NCBI GenBank assembly: GCA_964650945.1 | Contig: CAZYXU010000164.1 | Location: 1-7,890 of the forward strand | Reading direction: 5' to 3' | Length of the DNA: 7,890 nt | Source: JAXGPF01 sp964650945 | GTDB taxonomy: Bacteria; Verrucomicrobiota; Kiritimatiellia; JAAZAB01 | Part shown: in pieces, positions 1 through 6,081 of the stretch | How positions within the stretch are numbered: the stretch's first letter is position 1 | Layout: each line of letters starts with the position of its first letter | Notes under the pieces: generated by a model | Told to the model about the DNA's origin: nothing | Databases searched by the model: none | The model's input: the letters and a program-made list of their open reading frames with translations, nothing else | Made by a program: the position numbers and the translations under genes

Positions 1-2
1 AA

Positions 3-1154
3 TGCCGCGCCCCGTGCGCGTCGCATCCCGGCTTTGCCCGGGTGATGGACGAAATGGTGCAGGATGCGGCGGAGCAGGGTGTGCCGGAGTTGAGCATCTG
101 GCTGTCCGAATTCACCCCGCAGCAGTGCGGCTGCGCCGAATGCCTGCGCGATGGGCCACGCCAATTCCAGTTGGAAACGCAGGCCAGCGTGGCGGCCTTG
201 ATGCGGGCCCGGGAAAAACACCCGGCTTTTACCGGGCGGATATGTTTTACGTTCCTGCGGATGGAGGACCACTACGTCAAGGCTCTCGAAGAATGCCTGG
301 CCATGATTCCGCCGGAGGGCATCCGGGTGGAAGCGCATTACTCGCCCAAGCAGCCGATTTTGGATTATGCGGCCAAGGGCGGCTGGGTGGCGAGTTATGA
401 TGGCCTTTTTTTGAACCGGACCTGGTCGCGCTTTGACCTGGGATCCGATATGCGCCATTCCATCAGCAATTTATTGTCAAAACATTACAGCGGCGTAGTC
501 TGCCTGGATGCCCGGAACAACGCGGAGTTTTCGCAAATCTGGGGCGACTTCCAGTATCACACCCTGGCGGAATGGACCTGGAATGCCCGGGGGCGCGGCC
601 CGCGGGAACTGGCGGCCGCCTGGGCTACGCGGCGCGGTCTGGCCCGTCCGGAAAAGTTTGGCGATTGGTTTGCCGCCTTTGAGCCGCTGGCCAAGTCGGT
701 CCGGCTGTATGAAAGGTCGCCCGGGTGGACGAAAATCCTGACGGCGGCGGCGGAGGGCCTGCCGCTGCCGGATGGCAGCCCAGTGCGCGCCGAGATTGAC
801 CGGCAATGGGTGGAATGCACGGCCGTCATGCAACTGGCGGAATCGGCGGATATGCCCGCGGCGCGGCATGAAACCCGGCTGATCCAGGCCAACTTGACCG
901 CGATGCACCTGGTCTTGGAATTGCATGCGCGGCTGGCGCCGGCCGCGGCGGATGCGCCCCGGCCTGCCCCGGCTGCACTTGCGCCGCTGGCGGCGGACAT
1001 CCAAAAAGCCTGGGACGATTACCTGGATGGGATAGCAGCTTACGGGCAGAGTTTGAACCTGGATAGTAACGCCACCTTCCAGCAACGCCTGAAAGCCCTT
1101 ACGTCGCAAATCGGGAAATACAAGGAATTAATCGGAAAACCGGGCGGAGCTTGA
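3..1154 (+). CDS. Glycoside-hydrolase-like TIM-barrel protein, C-terminal part (5' end outside window)
   Basis: The frame is open from the first bases, with no stop before the GTG at 42, so this is the last 383 residues of a longer protein and 42 is not a true start. The fragment begins with a segment containing SHPGF, then SIWLSEF and a CGCAEC cluster (cysteines near visible residues 42, 44 and 47). A later segment reads IWGDFQYHTLAEWTWN, followed by RGPRELAAAWATRRG. Alternating strand/helix segments, a Cys cluster after a strand ending in Ser-Glu, and a late Trp-rich strand are what I associate with GH67/GH20/GH84-like or DUF4838-type barrels in Planctomycetes and Lentisphaerae. That family match is from memory and not certain. 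The last 120 or so residues are helical with an Ala/Pro-rich linker (ARLAPAAADAPRPAPAALAP). The stop is followed 76 bases later by the beta-helix gene on the same strand. The exact substrate is unknown. Confidence 0.62.
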   Translation, partial: CRAPCASHPGFARVMDEMVQDAAEQGVPELSIWLSEFTPQQCGCAECLRDGPRQFQLETQASVAALMRAREKHPAFTGRICFTFLRMEDHYVKALEECLAMIPPEGIRVEAHYSPKQPILDYAAKGGWVASYDGLFLNRTWSRFDLGSDMRHSISNLLSKHYSGVVCLDARNNAEFSQIWGDFQYHTLAEWTWNARGRGPRELAAAWATRRGLARPEKFGDWFAAFEPLAKSVRLYERSPGWTKILTAAAEGLPLPDGSPVRAEIDRQWVECTAVMQLAESADMPAARHETRLIQANLTAMHLVLELHARLAPAAADAPRPAPAALAPLAADIQKAWDDYLDGIAAYGQSLNLDSNATFQQRLKALTSQIGKYKELIGKPGGA

Positions 1155-1220
1155 CCCTTTGCCAGCGGATATGTTACAAGTTTTAAAGGTTTTACAACCG
1201 AACACTAAACACATCAAGAT

Positions 1221-1229
1221 AGGAGGGGG
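1221..1229 (+). promoter_or_regulatory. Strong Shine-Dalgarno site for the beta-helix gene
   Basis: AGGAGGGGG ends one base before the ATG at 1231, and its AGGAGG core lies 4 bases from it. This is the best ribosome-binding site in the window. It decides against the upstream in-frame ATGs at 1159 and 1171, which have no such site and would put 24 or 20 polar residues in front of the signal peptide. Confidence 0.8.
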
Positions 1230-1230
1230 T

Positions 1231-2634
1231 ATGAAAATTCATCTGGCGGGTTTGGTTGCCGCGATGCAGTTGCTGGCGTTCAGCGCCATGGCTGCGACAT
1301 TTTACGTGGCGGAGGATGGTTCCGACTCCAACGTCGGCACCAACGGCTGGAGTGACGCTCTGCCGACCATCGGCAGCGCCGTGGGCAAGGCGGTGAATTA
1401 CGACACCATTCTGGTCTCCAACGGCACGTATAAGGTCTCGACGTATATCTATGTCAACAAGGCGTTGGATATCCGCGGATTCAGCGGCAAGCCCCAGGAC
1501 ACCATCGTCAACGGTAATTTTCCCTTCACCACCAACCGCTGCTTTTTTCTCAACCACACCGGCGCGGTGGTCTCCGCCTTCACGATCACCAACGGCTGCA
1601 TGTTTGACGGTCCGGGTGGCGGTGTCAGCTTAAATGCGGGGATGGTCTCCAACTGCGTCATTTCATGGAATCGCGCGTATGCCACCAACACGGTGGGCGT
1701 GTATGGCGGCGGCGGCGTGGGCGGGACCATCACGGCTTACGGCGCGGTGGTGAACTCGATCATCAGCCACAACATAACTTCCAATGGAGGCGGAGGCCTG
1801 GCCATGTATGTTCCCGGGGGATATTTTCTGGTCAGCAATTGCCAAATCATCGGCAACTCCGCCATCACAAACATCTACACTACATCCAGCGGTTACGGCG
1901 GAGGACTAGTAGTTAGTCCGGTGAATTCCGGATACGCGTTGATTACGGATTGCCTGATCGCCTCCAATACCAGTTCCCGGAGTGGCGGCGGAATCAGTTA
2001 TACACCCACTTACCTATTGAACAACGGCGTGGTCGCAAACTGCATCATCCGGGACAATGCCACGGCTGCCGGGGAATATGGCGGCGGCGTTTTCATGAGC
2101 GTTGGGACTTTGCGCAATTGCCTGTTCACCGGCAATACCGCGGGGCGGGGCGGCGGTGTTTACATGTCCGGCGTCGCCACCGGCAACAAGATGCTGCAGA
2201 ATTGCACTGTGATCGGCAACACCAACGCCACGCATGGCGGCGGGGTAAGTATTATTTCGGGCGCCAACCCTTACTTGCAGAATTGCATCGTCTGGGGAAA
2301 TACCGGACCGGCCGGCGGTTCCAATGTGTCGGTTGAAGCCAGCTCGACCGCGGTATCGTTCTCGAATTGCTGCACCGCCGGCGGCGCCACGGTCGCCGCC
2401 GCGCTGGTCAACCAGTATTCCACGAATAATCTTTCGGTTGCGCCCGGCCTGGCAGCGGATTACCGGCTGGCGAAGGAATCGCCCTGTGTCAACGCCGGCG
2501 TCAACCAGTCCTGGATGCGGGAGGCCGGCGGCGTGGATTTGGACAGGCGACAGCGGCTGGACCGTTTCTCACGCCTGGTGGACATGGGGTGTTACGAGTA
2601 TGTGTCCGAGGGCATGATGTTTTCTATCCATTAA
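1231..2634 (+). CDS. Secreted right-handed parallel beta-helix protein (choice-of-anchor Q type)
   Basis: This is a 467-residue protein. Residues 1-21 form a signal peptide: MKIH, a hydrophobic core, then S-A-M-A with likely cleavage after Ala21, leaving a mature start ATFYVAEDGSD. That mature start, followed by a W-x-x-A-L-P-T-I-G-S-A-V stretch, is the usual opening of polymorphic outer-membrane-like beta-helix proteins. From about residue 115 to 380 there are repeated turns with an Asn-Cys or Asp-Cys pair (Cys at 142, 204, 241, 271, 297, 325, 352, 380), then I/V-x-x-N and a Gly triplet. From residue 270 on the spacing settles at 26-28 residues, about one helical turn. The C-terminus has SPCVNAG, DLDRRQR and VDMGCYEY, which matches the ending of the choice-of-anchor Q family. 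No LPxTG, PEP-CTERM or transmembrane tail is present. The likely role is binding or processing extracellular polysaccharide, or surface adhesion. No catalytic residues can be assigned. The start is fixed by the Shine-Dalgarno site and the signal peptide. Confidence 0.85.
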   Translation: MKIHLAGLVAAMQLLAFSAMAATFYVAEDGSDSNVGTNGWSDALPTIGSAVGKAVNYDTILVSNGTYKVSTYIYVNKALDIRGFSGKPQDTIVNGNFPFTTNRCFFLNHTGAVVSAFTITNGCMFDGPGGGVSLNAGMVSNCVISWNRAYATNTVGVYGGGGVGGTITAYGAVVNSIISHNITSNGGGGLAMYVPGGYFLVSNCQIIGNSAITNIYTTSSGYGGGLVVSPVNSGYALITDCLIASNTSSRSGGGISYTPTYLLNNGVVANCIIRDNATAAGEYGGGVFMSVGTLRNCLFTGNTAGRGGGVYMSGVATGNKMLQNCTVIGNTNATHGGGVSIISGANPYLQNCIVWGNTGPAGGSNVSVEASSTAVSFSNCCTAGGATVAAALVNQYSTNNLSVAPGLAADYRLAKESPCVNAGVNQSWMREAGGVDLDRRQRLDRFSRLVDMGCYEYVSEGMMFSIH

Positions 2635-2641
2635 ACGAATC

Positions 2642-2664
2642 GCGGCACATAGCGCCGCGCCCAT
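2642..2664 (-). repeat. REP-like palindrome R1
   Basis: Read on the minus strand, the head is ATGG, then GC, then arm GCGGCGC, loop TAT and arm GTGCCGC (7 pairs with one G-T wobble). It is followed by GATT, close to the GATC that follows R2. The head differs from the GTAG of R2 and R3, so this looks like a diverged copy. It starts 7 bases after the beta-helix stop codon. Confidence 0.6.
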
Positions 2665-2668
2665 AATG

Positions 2669-2691
2669 GTAGGAGCGGCATTACATGCCGC
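2669..2691 (+). repeat. REP-like palindrome R2 (best copy, GTAG head)
   Basis: The head is GTAG, then GA, then arm GCGGCAT, loop TAC and arm ATGCCGC, giving seven perfect pairs around a 3-base loop. GTAG followed by a short hairpin is the layout of REP elements mobilised by RAYT (TnpA-REP) transposases in other bacteria. No such transposase is in the window. Confidence 0.7.
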
Positions 2692-2698
2692 GATCTTC

Positions 2699-2721
2699 GC
2701 GGTATGCTTTGCCGCACTGGT
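2699..2721 (-). repeat. REP-like palindrome R3 (degenerate)
   Basis: Read on the minus strand, arm GCGGCAA, loop AGC and arm ATACCGC pair at five of seven positions. The head position reads ACCA, so GTAG is lost. The copy is recognised mainly by its alignment to R2: the 19-base arms at 2675-2693 and 2697-2715 match at 15 positions in inverted orientation. Confidence 0.5.
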
Positions 2722-2764
2722 AACAGTTTGGATAGCACTGACTAAACTTCGTCGGAACCGGAAT

Positions 2765-2787
2765 GCGCCACGCCGTGGCGCTACTAC
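2765..2787 (-). repeat. REP-like palindrome R4 (GTAG head)
   Basis: Read on the minus strand, the head is GTAG, then TA, then arm GCGCCAC, loop GGC and arm GTGGCGC, with seven perfect pairs. It has the same spacing as R2, but the stem bases differ in a compensatory way that keeps the pairing. This suggests selection on the hairpin rather than on the exact sequence. Confidence 0.65.
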
Positions 2788-2841
2788 AGTCCGGAATTCA
2801 GAAGACGGAATTTGGAATTAATCAGCCTATATCATTAGAAT

Positions 2842-4119
2842 ATGACGGAAAAACCGACAAATGGCGGTGAAGTCAACACCATGCTGGCGGAGCGCGCCCG
2901 GAACATCGAGGAATGGGCGGAAGATCATTTTATTGATCCGCACGGCGTGGTGTATTCCGCGCTCGACCAGGCCACGGCCCGGCCGTTGACGGACGCTTTT
3001 TTCGATCCGGGAGTTGATGTCCAAAAATATGTGAAAGGGGTAGGGCCGGCGGATTTCTGGAATTACGAGAATTGCGGCATGACCACCGGCGCCTACCTGC
3101 AGGCGCTGGTCTGCCGTTATGAAGTCACCGGCGAGGCCGCGGCTTTGGCGCGCGCGCGCCGCTCTTTCCTGGCGTTGCGCCATATTTACGGGTTGGGGAA
3201 GGAACTGGAGGAGGGGTTTTTTCCGAAAATATACGGCGGCCGGTATTCCTGTCAGACCAGCACCGACCAGGTGCTTTACGCGATGCTGGCCCTGGACCGG
3301 TATGCGCCGCATGCCGAAGCGGGGGAGCGGGCGGAAATCGCGCGGATGCTGGCGCACATGGTCAATTTCTGGGTAAAACGCCAATACCGCTACACGTATT
3401 ACCAGGTGCCGGATATGCTCTGGCCGCTGGCGCGGTTTCCGAGTTTGCTGCTTCTAGCATACAAGCATGCCGGCGACGCAAAATTTCTGGGCGAGTATCA
3501 GCGTCTGTTGGCGGAAGGCGTCAACCGGCATCCCGGCGAAGCGCGTTTGCGGCGCAAGCTTACGGGCGAAATCAAACCCACCGATTACGAACGCGAGCAG
3601 CATGCCTGGCTGGCGGCGCATCTGGCGGATGCCGTGACCATGGACATCATGGAACTGGATTACCTTCTGCGCCATGATCCGCAAAATGGCTGGGCCGCTT
3701 GCTGGCGCGAGTCGGTGCGGACGATGTGGGAGGAAGGACGCCTGTCCATCGGGGACGATGGAACGTATTACATCGAGGTGCTGGTGGATATGGATACCGG
3801 TGTGGCGCGCCGGCCGGCCGCGCGGTGTGATGCCGGCCCCAGGATTACCGGCGCATCGTCCGGCTGGGGCAGCATGATCGCGCGGGCGGGAGTCCAGGCG
3901 GCCGGCCACCTGGCCGATCCGCAATCCGCGCTTGCCATCGCCAAAAAGGTGCTGGCTGCGCAGGATATCCATGACTTGACCTACATGAACGATCCCGAGC
4001 GCTGGCCGCCGGAGTTGCGTTACAAGACGCGTTTTCTCAGCGGCGACGCCATGGCCAACTGGCTCTGGGCCTATTGGCAGGGCCGCCTGGCGGGATTTTT
4101 TGAGGGCGGCGAGGCATGA
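2842..4119 (+). CDS. Putative alpha/alpha-toroid (six-hairpin glycosidase-like) protein
   Basis: This is a 425-residue protein with no signal peptide or membrane segment, so it is probably cytoplasmic. It is almost entirely helical, with recurring amphipathic helix pairs such as GAYLQALVCRYEVTGE (about 83-98) then ALARARRSFLALRHIYG, and further pairs near 165-180, 201-223 and 255-277. Conserved-looking loops carry aromatic and acidic residues: WNYENCG (73-79), TSTDQVLYA (139-147), GDDGTYYIEV (304-313) and FLSGDAMANWLWAYW (398-412). This pattern fits the (alpha/alpha)6 toroids of GH88/GH105, GH78 and related hydrolases or lyases, but I cannot name a family and no catalytic pair is certain. The start is uncertain: ATG 2842 has no Shine-Dalgarno site, while ATG 2881 (residue 14) has GGTGA ten bases upstream and begins right at the first helix. 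The stop overlaps the next start in ATGA, so this is the first gene of a translationally coupled trio. Confidence 0.62.
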   Translation: MTEKPTNGGEVNTMLAERARNIEEWAEDHFIDPHGVVYSALDQATARPLTDAFFDPGVDVQKYVKGVGPADFWNYENCGMTTGAYLQALVCRYEVTGEAAALARARRSFLALRHIYGLGKELEEGFFPKIYGGRYSCQTSTDQVLYAMLALDRYAPHAEAGERAEIARMLAHMVNFWVKRQYRYTYYQVPDMLWPLARFPSLLLLAYKHAGDAKFLGEYQRLLAEGVNRHPGEARLRRKLTGEIKPTDYEREQHAWLAAHLADAVTMDIMELDYLLRHDPQNGWAACWRESVRTMWEEGRLSIGDDGTYYIEVLVDMDTGVARRPAARCDAGPRITGASSGWGSMIARAGVQAAGHLADPQSALAIAKKVLAAQDIHDLTYMNDPERWPPELRYKTRFLSGDAMANWLWAYWQGRLAGFFEGGEA

Positions 4120-4853
4120 TATTTGACGTCCACATCCATCTCCCCAGTCCCGGCTGGCCGGGGCATCAATCTTTTTTTGCGACTCCCGCGCGCGCCCTGG
4201 CCTACTTGCAACAAGCCGGCATCGGTCGGGCGATTTTCAATACCTGGCAAGGGGTTTTCGCCAAGTCGGCCGAGGATCTGGACCAGGCCAACCGGGCCGC
4301 CTTGCGCCTGGCGGACCGCCATCCCAAGTTCCTTTATCCGGGCGCCGTCATCCATCCGGATTTTTATGAGGTTTCGGCGGCGTGGCTCGAAAAATTTTAC
4401 CGGCGCGGCCTGAAATGGGTGGGTGAATTGGTCCCGCGGCGCAACATGGAGCACCCTTATTCCGACACGGCATTTTTGCGGCTGGCGGAGCAGTGCCAGG
4501 CCTATGGGCAAATCCTGCACCTGCATTATCATCCCGATGTTCTGGAATTGGCCCGGCAACTGCCGGGCTGCCGGATAGTGGCAGCCCATATTCCCGACCA
4601 GCCCGCGCTGGATGCCATGGCCGGCCGGCCTAATCTCTGGCTGGATATTGCCGGCTTGCATGGCGGCTTGTGCCTGGGCGCGCTGGAACGCGCGGTGCAG
4701 ACGCTGGGGGTTGACCGGATCCTGTTCGGCACGGATTTTGACGGCTACGAGCCGCGTGCTTTCCTGGCGCGGGTGCGGGCGGCGGTGCGTTCCCGGCGCG
4801 ATCAAAATAAAATATTCCGGGCCAATGCGCGGAGGTTACTGGCGGATGAGTGA
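4116..4853 (+). CDS. Amidohydrolase family 2 (TIM-barrel metal-dependent hydrolase)
   Basis: This is a 245-residue protein, short for the Amidohydro_2 family (commonly 270-330). The N-terminus is MIFDVHIH, with the D-x-H-x-H metal motif at Asp4, His6 and His8. Further ligand candidates are Glu104 (WVGELVP), the LHLHYH strand (His135, 137, 139), His158 (AAHIPD) and Asp207 in FGTDFDG. The end KIFRANARRLL is the typical final helix of the family. Known members include sugar and aromatic lactonases and ACMSD-type decarboxylases. In a glycan locus a sugar lactonase or related hydrolase is the best guess, but this is inference. There is no signal peptide, so it should be cytoplasmic. ATG 4116 lies in the ATGA overlap with the toroid gene and has GAGGG at 4102-4106, nine bases upstream. 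It overlaps the downstream BNR gene by 8 bases. Confidence 0.83.
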   Translation: MIFDVHIHLPSPGWPGHQSFFATPARALAYLQQAGIGRAIFNTWQGVFAKSAEDLDQANRAALRLADRHPKFLYPGAVIHPDFYEVSAAWLEKFYRRGLKWVGELVPRRNMEHPYSDTAFLRLAEQCQAYGQILHLHYHPDVLELARQLPGCRIVAAHIPDQPALDAMAGRPNLWLDIAGLHGGLCLGALERAVQTLGVDRILFGTDFDGYEPRAFLARVRAAVRSRRDQNKIFRANARRLLADE

Positions 4854-5964
4854 ACTGAAAATACTCCAAACCGGATTGCTCTACCGCAATCCCCAACCGC
4901 ATGTGCGCAGCATCCATGCCTACTTCCCATCCGCCGTCGTGCTGCCGGACGGGCAGATGCTGGCGGCGGCGGCGCTGGGCGAGGCGTTTGAAGCGGCCAA
5001 CCTGCGCACGCACCTTTTCCGCTCGCTGGACCAGGGCGCGACCTGGCAGGCGGAGGGCTGCTTGCCTGCCGGAACCAGCGGCCGGGTGACGTCGGAATGT
5101 GCGCGCTTGACGGTCCTGCCGGATGGCGGCCTGGCGGCATACATGGTGCGGCATGACCGGACCGGTCATCCCGATGCCGGCTTGACCAATCCCGTGACAC
5201 TGGGATTTGTTCCAACCGAGTTGCTGCTTTTGCGCTCGGCGGACGCCGGGGAAACCTGGACTCCCCCGCAAATCATCAAGCCGCCGCTGGTTGGCCCGTC
5301 TTTCGAAATGTGTTCGCCAATCACGGTGCTGCGGGATGGGCGCTGGCTGATTCCCACGCATACCTGGCCGGATTGGGATGGCAATTGCCCGAACGGACTG
5401 AAAATGATCGCGCTCGTGTCGCGCGACCAGGGGCGGACCTGGCCGGAATATTGGACGGTGATGTCTGCCCCGGCCGGCCGGATGTTTTTCTGGGAATCAA
5501 AAATCGTGGAATTGCCGGATGGGCGCCTGCTGGCGACCGCCTGGGTGTATGACGATCTTGCCAAGTCCGACCGCCCGAATCATTACACCTTGAGTTCCGA
5601 TGCCGGCCGAAGCTGGACCCCGCCGGCCTCCACCGGTTTGCATGGCCAGACTTTGACGCCGCTGGCGCTGGATGATGGCCGCATCCTGAGCGTTTACCGC
5701 CGCCTGGATCAGCCCGGCCTGTGGGCGAATATATCGGCGCTGCGCGGCGGCCGGTGGGAAAACGAATCTGCCTTGCCTTTATGGGGAAATCATGGCGGCG
5801 GGAAAACAATCGCCACGGAAAACATGTCGCATAATTTCAGCGTCTTGAAATTCGGCGCGCCTTGCCTGACGCCCTTGCCCGACGGGACGGTGCTGGTCGC
5901 TTTCTGGTGTTACGAAGATAATGTCTCGGTGATACGCTGGATAAAGATAAGCCTGTGCCGCTGA
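4846..5964 (+). CDS. BNR/Asp-box sialidase-like six-bladed propeller protein
   Basis: This is a 372-residue protein. Four Asp-boxes (S-x-D-x-G-x-S/T-W) are present: SLDQGATW (60-67), SADAGETW (131-138), SRDQGRTW (192-199) and SSDAGRSW (250-257). Six strands of the form V-x-LPDG-x-LLA occur near residues 33, 91, 162, 223, 275 and 344, which fits six blades. This is the fold of GH33 sialidases and the wider BNR group. The F/Y-R-I-P motif that marks classical sialidases near the N-terminus is absent; the corresponding region reads VRSIHAYFPSAVVLPDG. Sialic acid as substrate is therefore not shown, and many such proteins act on other sugars or have no known activity. No signal peptide is seen, unlike most secreted sialidases. 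ATG 4846 was chosen because GGAGG lies at 4831-4835, ten bases upstream, and because the protein lines up from the first blade. Earlier in-frame ATGs run inside the amidohydrolase gene and encode an Arg/Cys/Trp-rich shadow sequence. Confidence 0.84.
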   Translation: MSELKILQTGLLYRNPQPHVRSIHAYFPSAVVLPDGQMLAAAALGEAFEAANLRTHLFRSLDQGATWQAEGCLPAGTSGRVTSECARLTVLPDGGLAAYMVRHDRTGHPDAGLTNPVTLGFVPTELLLLRSADAGETWTPPQIIKPPLVGPSFEMCSPITVLRDGRWLIPTHTWPDWDGNCPNGLKMIALVSRDQGRTWPEYWTVMSAPAGRMFFWESKIVELPDGRLLATAWVYDDLAKSDRPNHYTLSSDAGRSWTPPASTGLHGQTLTPLALDDGRILSVYRRLDQPGLWANISALRGGRWENESALPLWGNHGGGKTIATENMSHNFSVLKFGAPCLTPLPDGTVLVAFWCYEDNVSVIRWIKISLCR

Positions 5965-5968
5965 TTTC

Positions 5969-5988
5969 CGCCGGGACCGTGCCCGGCG
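5969..5988 (+). other. GC-rich hairpin after the BNR gene
   Basis: CGCCGGG (5969-5975) pairs perfectly with CCCGGCG (5982-5988) around a 6-base loop, starting four bases after the BNR stop codon. There is no T-run downstream, so it is not a canonical intrinsic terminator. It could stabilise the 3' end of the three-gene message or weaken read-through into the GH127 gene. The rest of the gap up to 6081 is increasingly A-rich near the GH127 start, and I see no clear promoter in it. Confidence 0.45.
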
Positions 5989-6081
5989 CAGTCTTGACGA
6001 AGCCGGGGCGGTTTAAATTCCGGATTCCCGATAGGGGGATGTCATGGAGAGAATAGCCACAAAAAGCAAAAGCAGCACAAA

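Larger units (their letters stand above)
2635..2841. repeat. Intergenic cluster of four REP-like palindromes
   Basis: This non-coding stretch between the beta-helix gene and the toroid gene contains four related imperfect palindromes, listed separately. Their orientations, in order, are minus, plus, minus, minus. They share a design: a four-base head (GTAG in the two best copies), two bases, a 7-base arm starting GCG, a 3-base loop and the complementary arm. The second and third copies also form a longer inverted repeat, with 19-base arms (2675-2693 and 2697-2715) that match at 15 of 19 positions around a 3-base loop. No T-tract follows any hairpin, so an ordinary intrinsic terminator is not supported, although the hairpins may still protect or end the upstream transcript. 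The last 50 bases are AT-rich and may hold a promoter for the downstream module, but I see no convincing -35/-10 pair. Confidence 0.7.

Noticed and set aside
477..1109. Open frame of 210 codons on the minus strand opposite the TIM-barrel gene
   Set aside because: Composition is Arg/Gly/Pro-rich shadow sequence; the plus-strand frame reads as a coherent protein.
1155..1220. Promoter or operator in the AT-rich gap before the beta-helix gene (two TTTTA-type stretches and two ACAA motifs)
   Set aside because: No -35/-10 pair with proper spacing and no clear palindrome; sequence alone does not support a call.
1159..1230. Upstream in-frame start for the beta-helix gene
   Set aside because: The strong AGGAGG site and the signal peptide both place the start at 1231; the 24 extra residues would bury the signal peptide.
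2635..2720. Intrinsic terminator for the beta-helix gene
   Set aside because: Hairpins are present but no T-tract follows any of them; the REP-like reading explains the repeated structure better.
2642..2787. CRISPR array
   Set aside because: The repeats are hairpins in alternating orientation with irregular short spacing, not direct repeats with uniform spacers, and no cas gene is present.
4071..4805. Long open frame of 244 codons on the minus strand opposite the amidohydrolase gene
   Set aside because: It lies fully opposite a gene with clear metal motifs, encodes an Arg/Gln/Pro-rich sequence without recognisable motifs, and is expected by chance in G+C-rich DNA.
6039..6056. Five-codon mini-ORF (ATG TCA TGG AGA GAA TAG) after a G-rich run upstream of the GH127 gene
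   Set aside because: Too short to distinguish from chance; no run of regulatory codons and no attenuator-like alternative hairpins could be drawn.
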